The position numbers and the translations under genes were made by a program. Under the pieces are notes generated by a model. It worked only from the letters and a program-made list of their open reading frames with translations, searched no databases and was not told where the DNA came from. Source: an uncultured Clostridia bacterium (lineage in GTDB: Bacteria; Bacillota; Clostridia; Christensenellales; CAG-138). Taken from it: a stretch of 64,000 nt of DNA. The stretch covers positions 1 to 64,000 of the forward strand of contig CAMKES010000007.1 of the NCBI GenBank assembly GCA_946411635.1. The letters run 5' to 3'. This document shows, one piece after another, positions 1 through 8,291 of the stretch (position 1 is its first letter; every line of letters starts with the position of its first letter).

Positions 1-528
1 CGGATGCGGGCGGACCTCGCGGCGTCGATGCTTCACAACCCGCGCATCCTGTTTCTGGACGAGCCGACCATCGGCATGGACGTGCTCGTGAAGGAGAAGA
101 TCCGGCTTGCGATCCATGCGCTGAACAAAACGTACGGCACCACAGTCGTACTGACCACGCACGACATGACCGACATCGAGAATCTCTGCTCGCGCATCAT
201 TCTGCTCGAAAAAGGAAACATCCTTTACGACGGTCCTCTGAAAAGCCTTAAGACCCGCTTCGGCAACATCAAGACCCTGACGCTGACCGTTCCGGCAGAT
301 ATCCATGCTGAGACCGCGCCCGTGCTCTCGCCCGAAGTCGCCGTTTCCGAAGCGGACGGGCGTCTGGTGCTGCGCTTCGATGCGGACAAGGTTGCGCTTG
401 AACAGGCGGTTCAGTATGCGTTCCGTGATCTTCATGCGATGGACATGAAGATTGCCGAAATCTCGATCGGCGACGTGGTCAAAACGATCCTCGAGCAGCA
501 GGAGGCGGCGTATGCTGAAAAAGTATAA
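1..528 (+). CDS. ABC transporter ATP-binding protein (C-terminal part)
   Basis: This is the C-terminal 175 residues or so of an ABC-2-type exporter ATPase; the gene begins before the window, so the Walker A motif is not visible. The sequence shows the end of the signature region, Walker B with the D-loop (LFLDEPTIGMD) and the H-loop (TTHD). A C-terminal extension follows (LLEKGNILYDG onward), typical of NatA/CcmA-like exporters. Its stop lies 17 bases inside the next gene, so the ATPase and the two following permeases are translationally coupled. The ATPase is inferred to power the membrane complex formed by these permeases. The substrate cannot be read from the sequence. Confidence 0.9.
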   Translation, partial: RMRADLAASMLHNPRILFLDEPTIGMDVLVKEKIRLAIHALNKTYGTTVVLTTHDMTDIENLCSRIILLEKGNILYDGPLKSLKTRFGNIKTLTLTVPADIHAETAPVLSPEVAVSEADGRLVLRFDADKVALEQAVQYAFRDLHAMDMKIAEISIGDVVKTILEQQEAAYAEKV

Positions 529-1345
529 GCCATTCCTCCGCGCCGGTGCGATCGACACGATGGCCTACCGCTTCAACATTCTGATCTGGGCGGTCATTAC
601 GGTATGCCAGGTCGCCTGTATGGTCTTTCTGTGGCTGGCGGTTTACCGGTCGGGCGAGGGCGGCATCGACGCTGAGATCCACGGCTTTACCTTCCGCGAG
701 ATGATCGCTTACGTCGTGCTGACGACGGTTTTCAATTTTGTAACGTTCAACAACGACACACTGTGGAACATCAATACCGACATCAAGAAGGGCACGGTCG
801 GCAACTATCTCATCAAGCCGATCAGCTATCGCGGCAAGTTCGCCGCGACCAGTCTCGGCAGTCTGCTCATGATGACGCTGATGTTCGGCCTGCCGCTGTA
901 TACCGCGGCGCTCGTGACGCTCGGCGTTCTCGGCTTTCTCCCGGGGCTGACCTTCCCGACGTTCTTTGCGCATCTCGGGCTTTTTCTGTCGGCGGGGCTG
1001 TGCGCTTCGCTTTTGAACGACACGATTGCCTATATCTTCGGCATTCTTTGTTTTTATACCGCCTCCGGCTGGGGGCTGAATTCCCTCAAGACCACAATCA
1101 TTTCCTTCCTCTCCGGCACGCTGCTGCCGATCGCGTTTTTTCCGGCGGGGCTCAGGGATGTCGTAAGCTGGATGCCCTTTGCCGGCATGAGCCAGAATCC
1201 GGTCCTGATCCTGATGATGAAATACGACCTTGCGGAATCGCTGCTCTGCATAGCGGTATCAGCGGCATGGATCATCCTGCTGGAATTGTTTGCGAAGCTG
1301 CTGTTCTCGCACGCCGTTCGCAAGGTCACGGTGCAGGGAGGCTGA
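512..1345 (+). CDS. ABC-2 family transporter permease (DUF990-like), first subunit
   Basis: This 277-residue integral membrane protein has about six hydrophobic segments and resembles the ABC-2 permeases that come as pairs next to one ATPase (DUF990/ABC2_membrane_6 type). The start is the ATG at 512 (MLKKYKPFLRAG). An in-frame upstream ATG at 452 would add an Arg/Ser-rich stretch that is only the shadow of the ATPase gene. A GGAGG lies 6 bases before ATG 512. It overlaps the ATPase end and is followed one base later by the second permease. Together they most likely form a heterodimeric exporter; the cargo is unknown. Confidence 0.85.
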   Translation: MLKKYKPFLRAGAIDTMAYRFNILIWAVITVCQVACMVFLWLAVYRSGEGGIDAEIHGFTFREMIAYVVLTTVFNFVTFNNDTLWNINTDIKKGTVGNYLIKPISYRGKFAATSLGSLLMMTLMFGLPLYTAALVTLGVLGFLPGLTFPTFFAHLGLFLSAGLCASLLNDTIAYIFGILCFYTASGWGLNSLKTTIISFLSGTLLPIAFFPAGLRDVVSWMPFAGMSQNPVLILMMKYDLAESLLCIAVSAAWIILLELFAKLLFSHAVRKVTVQGG

Positions 1346-1346
1346 T

Positions 1347-2138
1347 ATGCGATACGTTCATCTGTATTTTACCTGCATCAAGCGCAGCATGATCTCGCGA
1401 CTTGAATACAAGAAGGATACGATCATCGCGCTGTGCTCGTTCTTCTTCTCCAATCTCTGCTCGCTTGCTGCGATTTATTTCATTTTGCAGTCCATCCCGG
1501 CGCTGGCAGGCTATTCTCTGCCGGAGGTCGGATTCTTCTATGGCTTCTCAATGCTGCCGATCGCGCTTGATCACCTGTTCAGCGACGAATTCTGGCTGGT
1601 CGCCTATCGCCGTGTCAAGGATGGGGATATGGATATGCACTTTCTGCGTCCGGTTCCGGTGCTGTTTCAGGTGTTTGCCGAGACCTTTCAGCCGGAAGGC
1701 TTCGGTGAGCTGATCCTCGGCGTAGCGCTGATCACGGTCTGCGCCCTGAATCTCACGGCAGAGGTTACGCTCGGCGCGATCGTCGTGCTGTGCGTCGGCG
1801 CGGTCTTCGGCGCGATCATCATCACCTCGCTCAAGGTGGCGATGGCGGCGCTGGCCTTCCTCTTCAAACGCAGCGGTCCGCTGCTTCAGGTCATCTACAA
1901 TTTCTCGTCTTACGCGAAATACCCGCTTGCCATCTATCCATGGCTCATCCGGACACTTTTGATCTTCGTTTTGCCGTTCGGGCTGTTCATCTCGCTGCCG
2001 GTCGATACGCTGCTCTACGGAACGCACAATCCGTGGCTTCTCTGCCTTGCGATCATCGGCTGTTCCGCCGTTTTCTTCGCCGTTGCCGCGTGGGTCTGGA
2101 CCCTCTGCGAGCGCCGGTATGAATCAACCGGGAGCTGA
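1347..2138 (+). CDS. ABC-2 family transporter permease (DUF990-like), second subunit
   Basis: This 263-residue membrane protein has about six hydrophobic helices and the same overall plan as the preceding permease. Its N-terminus (MRYVHLYFTCIKRSMISRLEYKKD) has the short amphipathic lead-in seen in ABC-2 permeases of the DUF990 group. The chosen ATG at 1347 follows the upstream stop by one base and has GGGAGG 6 bases before it (1336-1341). It ends only 5 bases from the stop of a convergent sporulation-type gene, and no clear terminator lies between them. It is inferred to pair with the upstream permease as a two-subunit exporter channel. Confidence 0.85.
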   Translation: MRYVHLYFTCIKRSMISRLEYKKDTIIALCSFFFSNLCSLAAIYFILQSIPALAGYSLPEVGFFYGFSMLPIALDHLFSDEFWLVAYRRVKDGDMDMHFLRPVPVLFQVFAETFQPEGFGELILGVALITVCALNLTAEVTLGAIVVLCVGAVFGAIIITSLKVAMAALAFLFKRSGPLLQVIYNFSSYAKYPLAIYPWLIRTLLIFVLPFGLFISLPVDTLLYGTHNPWLLCLAIIGCSAVFFAVAAWVWTLCERRYESTGS

Positions 2139-2143
2139 AAAGG

Positions 2144-2875
2144 CTACCGGTACAGATTCACCCGGTCGCCGAACACTTTGAGAATCGCCTCGGTGAGGCG
2201 GTTTTTTTCGTCTCCGGACAGATCGTACACGTTGAGCCTGCCCGGCGCCATGTTGACGAGAAGATTCAGGATCCCGTCCGGCGCGCAGTCGACGTATTCG
2301 ATGTACACGTCGTTGTCGTCGGAAAGCGTGATCGTACCGTCCTCGCGGATGCAGACCGAAAGCGTTTCGACGCGGCTTTCGCGGCCGTCGACGAACCGGC
2401 GGAGCGTATCGACGAGCTCGCCGTACTCCTTCTGCATCAGCACGCGCGCCGCCGCCTGCTCGACGGCAAGCTCCCACAGCATCAGAAATTCCTGCATCCG
2501 GAACCGCAGAAAGCCCTCGAGGCAGATCGTGCGGTTTTCGGAAAGGTACGAAACGAGTTTTTCCTTCAGCACGGCGCGCTCCTCGCGGTGTGACGCCGTT
2601 TCGAGCGCGTCGGTCAGGACCGCCTGCTTTTCGGAGAGCGTCAGCGGCAGCGCGTCGGCAAACTCCGCAAGCGCAAAGTACCGAAGATCGCGTCCGAGCA
2701 CCTTCAGAAGCGCCTCCGCGGCCGCCTCCTGGGGCTTGTCGGCGCGGATCGAAAGCGCCGCGCCGTCCGGAAGCGGTTCGAGCGCGTACGCGCAGTCGAG
2801 CTCGCCCATGCGCCGGTTCAAAAGCTTCAAAAGCGGAATGTCATATTCGTATGTCAGGATCTCGTAAACGACCAT
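2144..2875 (-). CDS. ytxC: YtxC-like sporulation protein
   Basis: The 243-residue protein resembles the putative sporulation protein YtxC of Bacillus and Clostridia. The diagnostic central block is YLSENRTICLEGFLRFR followed by a Leu-rich helix, then LMQKEYGELVDTLRRFVDGRE. No membrane segment or signal peptide is visible, so it is probably cytoplasmic. The start at 2875 has AAAAGGAG at good spacing. The biochemical role of YtxC is not established; the family assignment rests on the motif pattern and length. It implies that the host, or its recent ancestor, forms endospores. A strong terminator at 2953-2983 separates it from the upstream sigma/anti-sigma pair. Confidence 0.75.
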   Translation of the reverse strand: MVVYEILTYEYDIPLLKLLNRRMGELDCAYALEPLPDGAALSIRADKPQEAAAEALLKVLGRDLRYFALAEFADALPLTLSEKQAVLTDALETASHREERAVLKEKLVSYLSENRTICLEGFLRFRMQEFLMLWELAVEQAAARVLMQKEYGELVDTLRRFVDGRESRVETLSVCIREDGTITLSDDNDVYIEYVDCAPDGILNLLVNMAPGRLNVYDLSGDEKNRLTEAILKVFGDRVNLYR

Positions 2876-2952
2876 GCCTCGCTCCTTTTCTGTATCCTAT
2901 GCCCGCACGGCGTTAGTTTGTGCCGCGTTCGGCAAAGAAAATACGCGCAAAA

Positions 2953-2983
2953 AAGAACGATCTTCGAAAGGAAGATCGTTCTT
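2953..2983 (-). terminator. Rho-independent terminator after the sigma-partner gene
   Basis: A perfect 13-bp stem (2953-2965 with 2971-2983, loop GAAAG) is followed on the minus strand by a run of six T. It lies just after the stop of the membrane protein gene at 3006 and ends the sigma-factor operon before ytxC. Confidence 0.9.
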
Positions 2984-3005
2984 CGGTTCTTCGCATTTGC
3001 GCAGA

Positions 3006-4733
3006 TCAGTTCATATTCCAATGCGGATCGGCAAGCCCCCAGTATTCCATGGTTTCTCCCGTTTCCCTGTCGGTCAGCACGAACCTGCCGTTTTCGACCG
3101 TGCCCGTGTACCTTCCCTGAGGTTTTCCGCTTAGGTTTTCGGGATCGTAATTGATTAGCCACAGTCCTTGTTTCTTGCGCTGGATCGAAAGATACCCGTT
3201 TGCCGTATTGAACGTATTGCGGTAGACCGCCGTGCCATTATGATAGGCGGTAAGCGTGAACGTAAAGAGCCCCGAGGTCGGTCCTTTCGTCAGCATGCAG
3301 GTTTCGAACGTGCCGTCGCCGTCGATGTCGCAGACTTCGCTTACACGGAAATTGTAATGAGCGGGAGGATCTCCGCCGTAAGCCCCTTTGGGAAGCAGCG
3401 AATACAGCGGGTCGTCGCTTTCGAACGACGTTCCGGTGATCAGCCATCGCACCATTCCTTTGTAAGCGTCGTCGATCTCATACCAATAGCTTGAGATCGG
3501 GTTATGGAACGGAACAACCTCGACCTGCTCCGGCTCGATATTGCAGTCCCGCGCTTCATAGTAGGTCGAAAGGATCATGCGCATCTCCTCGATCGTCGTT
3601 CCTCTGCTCTCGATGCCAATCTCGGCTTCCTTACGCAAATCCGAACCGGGAACCAACGCGCAGGAGTATGAACCCTCCGCCATCTGCCACACGATGACCT
3701 TCAAACGCGGCGTAGCGTAGAGATCAAAGTATTCGGGGTACTTTTGCCGCAGCTCGGAAACCTTCTCACGGTACGGATCGTCGATTTCTATCTCCGGGAC
3801 CCGCTCATAATACTCCCTGCGGTCCCAAAGGATCCAACAGATCGTATCTGTTTCGGCTTCGTAACGCAGCGTCCAACCGGACCACTGCAAGGTGTTCCCC
3901 GAAATCGTATAGGGGGCGCTTTGATTTCCCTGCACCCCGCCGTCGGGCGCATATAAGAAATAATACATGCGGCCGTCTGCCGTAAACTCCAGATACCACG
4001 GCTGCGGCTTGGCATCTTCTTCCCACGTTTGCTCCTTTTCCCACTTTAGATAATCGTAATCGAAACCGTCTAACGGAGAAGGATCGACGGAATGCTCTCT
4101 CCGCGTTTGTTTCCAAATGCCGGTCAGCGTCTGTTTGTTCAACACGCGCGAGAAAATCACCGCGCCGTCGCCGTCTTCGTTTGCAAAGCGCAGCGTGTTC
4201 GTTTCCGGGTCATATACGCCGCTTGCGGGCAGCACCGGGATTTCTCCGCTCTCCGCCGTGAGTTCGACCGCGTTGTCGGTGAGCGTATACCGATATACGT
4301 ATTGTCCCTCCGCGCCGCCCGTAACGGTCGTCACCGTGACGCTGCCGTCTTCGGAAAAGTTCATGTCCATCTGAAGACCGATCGTTTCGGGATCGACCGT
4401 TTCGCCGTTTTGCTCCACTTCCGTGAGTGTCCATCTTCCGCGCAGGGGATTGTATGCGGCGGGATCGACCGCGCCGTGTTTGTTTCGTCCGATGCCCGGA
4501 GCGAACACCGCGATCACGACGCACGCGGCGACGAGCACCGCCGCAGCCGCGCCCGTAAGGATCTTTCTGACGGGAAATCTGCGCGCGGTCTTCGGCTTGA
4601 CCGGTGTATCGTGCATCTGGGCGTTCTGCGTTCCTTCAGCTTTCCGGGCAGCGTTCAGAAGACCGTCCATAAACGACTGCGGCATTTCCGGAAACAGGTC
4701 GTTGCACAGCCTGGTATTGAAATCCTTCTTCAT
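3006..4733 (-). CDS. Membrane-anchored partner of ECF sigma factor with lipocalin-like repeats
   Basis: This 575-residue protein has a cytoplasmic N-terminus of about 57 residues, one transmembrane helix (about 58-78, rich in A/V/C) and a large extracytoplasmic part. Its start overlaps the stop of the ECF sigma gene by 4 bases (ATGA), the usual arrangement for a sigma/anti-sigma pair. The N-terminal 50 residues could therefore bind the sigma factor. The outer part holds two successive blocks starting LRGRWTLTEVEQNGETV and LTGIWKQTRREH, which look like lipocalin-type beta repeats. A C-terminal region contains a calcium-binding-like CDIDGDGTFETC motif. No classical zinc anti-sigma motif (HxxxCxxC) is seen. 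The anti-sigma role is inferred from position and topology. Confidence 0.7.
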   Translation of the reverse strand: MKKDFNTRLCNDLFPEMPQSFMDGLLNAARKAEGTQNAQMHDTPVKPKTARRFPVRKILTGAAAAVLVAACVVIAVFAPGIGRNKHGAVDPAAYNPLRGRWTLTEVEQNGETVDPETIGLQMDMNFSEDGSVTVTTVTGGAEGQYVYRYTLTDNAVELTAESGEIPVLPASGVYDPETNTLRFANEDGDGAVIFSRVLNKQTLTGIWKQTRREHSVDPSPLDGFDYDYLKWEKEQTWEEDAKPQPWYLEFTADGRMYYFLYAPDGGVQGNQSAPYTISGNTLQWSGWTLRYEAETDTICWILWDRREYYERVPEIEIDDPYREKVSELRQKYPEYFDLYATPRLKVIVWQMAEGSYSCALVPGSDLRKEAEIGIESRGTTIEEMRMILSTYYEARDCNIEPEQVEVVPFHNPISSYWYEIDDAYKGMVRWLITGTSFESDDPLYSLLPKGAYGGDPPAHYNFRVSEVCDIDGDGTFETCMLTKGPTSGLFTFTLTAYHNGTAVYRNTFNTANGYLSIQRKKQGLWLINYDPENLSGKPQGRYTGTVENGRFVLTDRETGETMEYWGLADPHWNMN

Positions 4734-5218
4734 TGCATTGCCTCCTTTTCCGAAAGCTGTTCCCGAAGCGCTTCCCGCGCGCGGGTCAGTCTGGAACGGA
4801 TCGTGCCGTCGGCGACGCCGCAAAGCGCTGCGATCTCGCGCGTGGAAAAGCCTTCATAGTAGTAAAGCGTGATCGCGAACCGTTCGTCCGGAGAAAGCGT
4901 GTCGAACGCGCGGTTGAGGTCGAGGTCCGGAACGGTCATTTCGTATCCGGTCTCCGGCTGTGCGTCATAGCTTACCGTCGGCTTGTTCGCTTTCATCAGG
5001 TTGACGCATTCGTTTTTCAGAATGCGGATCATCCACGTTTTGAAATACCGCCGTTCCCGCAGCGTATCGAGTTTTTCGTACGCCTTCAGCACCGCGTTCT
5101 GCGCGGCGTCCTCGCAGTCCGTGCGGTTTCTGAGGAGCGCGAACGCAACGCGGAACATGGTCGGCGCGAGCGCTTCGACCTCACGCGAAAACCAGGTATC
5201 CTCTGCCCTGCTTCTCAT
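4730..5218 (-). CDS. ECF-type RNA polymerase sigma factor
   Basis: This 162-residue sigma-70 family protein has two domains. Region 2 (about residues 15-80) includes DCEDAAQNAVLKAYEKLD and RYFKTWMIRILKNECVN. Region 4 (about 105-160) includes LSPDERFAITLYYYEGFSTREIAALCGVADGTIRSRLTRAREALRE. Regions 1 and 3 are absent, as expected for the extracytoplasmic-function group. It is the first gene of a two-gene operon with the membrane protein downstream, to which it is coupled by an ATGA overlap. It is inferred to respond to a signal sensed by that protein. I see no obvious autoregulated promoter motif that I can name. Confidence 0.92.
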   Translation of the reverse strand: MRSRAEDTWFSREVEALAPTMFRVAFALLRNRTDCEDAAQNAVLKAYEKLDTLRERRYFKTWMIRILKNECVNLMKANKPTVSYDAQPETGYEMTVPDLDLNRAFDTLSPDERFAITLYYYEGFSTREIAALCGVADGTIRSRLTRAREALREQLSEKEAMQ

Positions 5219-5340
5219 GTATGCGTCTCCCTTCCTTCCCGATGATTCGTCGTTTACTCATTAGACGGCGCGGCACGTGAAAATGCTGCAGGCAATGCAA
5301 AAATTTTTCCGGTCCCTTCTCCGTGCCGCAATTCCCCGTC

Positions 5341-5505
5341 AATCCCTCCGGGTTCACTTTGTTCACCCACCTCCCTTTGCACAGGGGAGGCTTTCGCCTT
5401 CTTCGTGCCGCGAACGGAGGCGTCGCAAAACACCTCATCAGTCACCTGGCGGTGACAGCTTCCCCTCAAGGGGAAGCCTTCTTTCTCGCGCCGCAGGCGC
5501 GGCCC
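5341..5505. repeat. Composite intergenic palindromic repeat (REP/MITE-like)
   Basis: The 377 bases between the sigma gene and the tRNA contain no gene but do contain successive short palindromes: CCTCCC/GGGAGG (5370-5390), GTCACC/GGTGAC (5441-5456) and GCTTCCCCT/AGGGGAAGC (5458-5477), then GCGCC-rich repeats. From memory, this order of palindromes resembles dispersed intergenic repeats in gut Clostridia; I cannot confirm copy number from one window. No transposase is present, so it would have to be non-autonomous or a REP-type element. Confidence 0.55.
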
Positions 5506-5595
5506 GCAAACGATCGGCAGCGGAGAGGGTGCGCGGTGACAGTTTCTCCAAAAAGAGAAACGTCGCCGCGAACGTAGCGACGTTCGCGGCGACGA

Positions 5596-5671
5596 TGGAG
5601 CTGATGATCAGATTCGAACTGACTACCTCGTCATTACCAATGACGTGCTCTACCTACTGAGCTACATCAGC
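5596..5671 (-). tRNA. tRNA-Thr (anticodon GGT)
   Basis: The minus strand folds into a complete 76-base cloverleaf. The acceptor stem is GCTGATG/CATCAGC, the D arm is GCTC/GAGC, the anticodon stem is CGTCA/TGACG with loop TTGGTAA (anticodon GGT, threonine), the T stem is GTCAG/CTGAT with TTCGAAT, and the 3' CCA is encoded. It stands alone between the repeat region and the pantothenate gene. Confidence 0.96.
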
Positions 5672-5746
5672 GCTCGCAACGCGCATTATAACAAATGCGC
5701 CGAAAGATTGCAAGCCTTTTTTTCAAATTATATGAAAGATTTCGCC

Positions 5747-7138
5747 TCAGTCCTGCACGAAGCGGGTCGAGCCGATCGCCGTCACATACGCCGCGTTCTC
5801 CGGAATGATGAACCTGACCTTGTGCAGCTTCGCGATGCCGTCGAGCATTTCCTTTGCGATCGGCTGCGAATCGAGGATCGTGCCGCAGACGACGACCGTG
5901 CGGGTCAGGTGCGCTTTCGTGCAGAACGCACCCATCACGCCGATGCACTGGAAGATCAGCGTATAGATGCCGCGCGCAAGCGAAGCGTCGTCCGCATCCC
6001 CCGCCTTCTTGAGGTTCGCGACGGTCGTTTCCGGCGTGAGATTGCCGATCTGTCCCTCGGTGACGTCCTTGATCAGCAGGTCGCAGTTTTCCGCTTTGCC
6101 CTCCGAAGCGAGCTTCTGAAGCGTTTCGGGATCGAACGAGCCGAACAGCTTTTTGCTCATGCCCTCGAGCATGCCGCCGCCGACTCCGCTGCCGCCGAGA
6201 TGCCACGCGCCGAACGGCGTGACGCGCACGAACGCGGTGCCGGTGCCGACGCTTGCGACGACCATGTTGATCCGCTTCGACGCGGTGGATGCGCCGCGGT
6301 AGAGCGAGGCGAACTCGTCGACCTTCACGACCTTTTTGCCGAGCAGCGTTTCGGGAAGCGCCGACGCGCCGACGCCGGTCACGGTGATGCAGTCCGCGTC
6401 CTCGGGTCCGAAGCGGTCAAGCGCCGCCTCGAGCGTTTCCTCCGGCTTTTTCATCGTCGATTTCAGAAGCTTTCCGCCCTTCATCATGACGATCTTCGTG
6501 CCGGACGCGCCGAGGTCGATGCCGACGATCTTCTTATGCGGCTGCAGCGCGAAGTACACCGGCGGCGCGATGACCGCGACCGCGACGGCCTCCAGAAGCG
6601 CGTTGACGCCCGCCATGATGATCAAAAGATGCAGAACGCTCTTTGCGCCCATCGGCTCGAGCAGATCCTGCACGGGCTTCGTCTGTCCGAAGATCAGGCC
6701 GAGGAAGCCGAGGAAAAGGACGGTGTTGGTGAGCGAACCGGCGATCGCGGAAACGAAGACCGCGACCGAGCGGCTGTTGGTCGGGCGTTTCATAATGAGA
6801 CGGAACAGAAGCGCCGGAACGAGACCCACGAGCACGCGCGGGATCACGCAGACGACAAACGTCAGGATCGGCGAAATGGCGAGCAGCGACGCGCCGAACG
6901 GATCGACCGTAAAGCACTGGATGAAGCTCATCATGCCGAACATTAAGCCCAGGAACATGCCGTAATACGGCCCGAGGAGGATCGCGCCGATGACGACCGG
7001 GATCACGAGGCTCGTGATGGACAGCGGTCCGATCTTGATGAAGCCCAGCACCGTGCACATCGGCGGAAGGCCGAGCACCAGAATGATCGCGGTAAAGATG
7101 CCTGCAAGGATCATTTTGCGCAGTTGGTCGCGTTTCAT
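5747..7138 (-). CDS. Fused ECF-transporter S component (PanT-like) and type II pantothenate kinase (CoaW-like)
   Basis: This single 463-residue protein has two recognisable parts. Residues 1-200 are a hydrophobic six-helix domain typical of ECF-transporter S components, with the PanT-like N-terminus LAGIFTAIILVLGLPP and GAILLGPYYGMFLGLMFG. Residues 203-463 are a type II pantothenate kinase: phosphate-binding GIDLGASGTK (206-215), a Glu in KVDEF, SVGTGTAF, then GGSGVGGGM and a C-terminal PENAAYVTAIGS. The start at 7138 has GGAGGT at good spacing; an upstream in-frame ATG at 7204 lacks this. The inferred role is to bring pantothenate in and phosphorylate it, trapping it as the first step of coenzyme A synthesis. 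The energising EcfA/EcfT subunits are not in the window. Confidence 0.88.
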   Translation of the reverse strand: MKRDQLRKMILAGIFTAIILVLGLPPMCTVLGFIKIGPLSITSLVIPVVIGAILLGPYYGMFLGLMFGMMSFIQCFTVDPFGASLLAISPILTFVVCVIPRVLVGLVPALLFRLIMKRPTNSRSVAVFVSAIAGSLTNTVLFLGFLGLIFGQTKPVQDLLEPMGAKSVLHLLIIMAGVNALLEAVAVAVIAPPVYFALQPHKKIVGIDLGASGTKIVMMKGGKLLKSTMKKPEETLEAALDRFGPEDADCITVTGVGASALPETLLGKKVVKVDEFASLYRGASTASKRINMVVASVGTGTAFVRVTPFGAWHLGGSGVGGGMLEGMSKKLFGSFDPETLQKLASEGKAENCDLLIKDVTEGQIGNLTPETTVANLKKAGDADDASLARGIYTLIFQCIGVMGAFCTKAHLTRTVVVCGTILDSQPIAKEMLDGIAKLHKVRFIIPENAAYVTAIGSTRFVQD

Positions 7139-7292
7139 TGGAAACACCTCCGTACAAAACGAGATTAACGCATTCATTATACTCATTTTCCGGTTTGCGC
7201 GCAACCGGTTTCCGATAATATAAGAAACGCCGGAATAAATCGCGGAAAACGCGGCAGACTAACCGAAACGAAAACCGAGTGCGGAGGTTTTT

Positions 7293-8276
7293 ATGCAACT
7301 CAGTCGCAAACAACTGATCCTGATCGTTTCCCTGTCCGGCGTCGCGCTGCTTCTGATCGCGGGACTGTTTTTCGTCATACGGTGCGGCGGCAAGCGCGAT
7401 CCGATCCCCGCGGAGCCCTCCCTTCCGCCTGCGACCGAGCCGCCGCGCCCGTCGGACACGCCCTCCCCCTCGCCGACGGCCGAACCGACGGAATCGCCGT
7501 CCCCGACGCCGTATTTCCTGCCGCTCGTGCCCGAGGGCGGAACGGGAACGCCGGCCCCTTCTTCCCCGCCTGCGCCGACGCCGTCCGGCAGTCCGGAGGC
7601 GGAACGCCCGAAGGACGCGCGCGACGGCGTTTACAACGAACAGATCAGAGAATTCATGGCGATCGGAACGCTGAACGGCGAAGCGGTCGCCGTTTTGCTT
7701 GTGCACGTCGAACCGCCGGAGGCGACGATCGTGACGATCCCGTGCGAAACGGCGGCGACGGTCTACACGCTTTCGGAGGGCGCGGCGGTCGAGCGGACGG
7801 ACGTCGCGCCGATCGGATCCGCCGCGGCGCGCGCGCCCGGCGTGCGCGAGGGCTGCTGGAATCTTGTCTGGGCCGTCAAAAACCTCACCGGCTGGCGCGC
7901 GCCGGAATACGTGTACGTCGACCTCGCCTGCATGGAGGCGTTTTTTTCGTTCGTGCCGTCGCTCCCGCTTGAACGCGGCGACGTCGATCTTGCCGCGTTT
8001 GCGGAAATGCTGAACGAAGAGGGCGAAGCGCGCGCGCGTTCGATGGGCGAGATCGGCGTCGGCGCGGCGCGGTTTCTCGGCCGGGTCTCGCTGTGGGATC
8101 TGCCCGCGTTCCGCTCCGCAACGCGCGGCGCGTTCGGCTCCAGCCTGTCCGTATTCGATCTGCTCGCGCTGATGCGCGCGCTCAGGCGCGTCGACACGTT
8201 CACGGTCACCGTGCTGCCGACCGAAATCAAAAACGGCGTCCGTGTGCTTTCGGACGCCGCTGAACTTCCCTTTTAG
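7293..8276 (+). CDS. Membrane-anchored protein with Pro-rich linker and degenerate LCP-like domain
   Basis: This 327-residue protein has a single N-terminal membrane helix (about residues 7-28). A low-complexity Pro/Ser/Thr/Glu linker (about 35-108) follows, then a globular extracytoplasmic domain. The start of that domain (AVLLVHVEPPEATIVTIPCET) resembles the LytR-CpsA-Psr fold, where the usual sequence is a VHVDP-like strand followed by IPRDT. Here the catalytic Asp and Arg are replaced by Glu and Cys. Wall-polymer ligase activity is therefore doubtful, and a structural or binding role is possible. The start has GGAGG at 7281. It is convergent with the acyltransferase gene at 8292. Confidence 0.6.
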   Translation: MQLSRKQLILIVSLSGVALLLIAGLFFVIRCGGKRDPIPAEPSLPPATEPPRPSDTPSPSPTAEPTESPSPTPYFLPLVPEGGTGTPAPSSPPAPTPSGSPEAERPKDARDGVYNEQIREFMAIGTLNGEAVAVLLVHVEPPEATIVTIPCETAATVYTLSEGAAVERTDVAPIGSAAARAPGVREGCWNLVWAVKNLTGWRAPEYVYVDLACMEAFFSFVPSLPLERGDVDLAAFAEMLNEEGEARARSMGEIGVGAARFLGRVSLWDLPAFRSATRGAFGSSLSVFDLLALMRALRRVDTFTVTVLPTEIKNGVRVLSDAAELPF

Positions 8277-8291
8277 GCGGAACGACGGGTT

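Noticed and set aside
2139..2143. Terminator between the ABC permease and ytxC genes
   Set aside because: Only 4-5 bases separate the convergent genes and I could not find a stem with a T-run nearby.
7139..7292. Riboswitch upstream of the pantothenate fusion gene
   Set aside because: The 154-base divergent region shows no structured leader or known aptamer motif that I can recognise.
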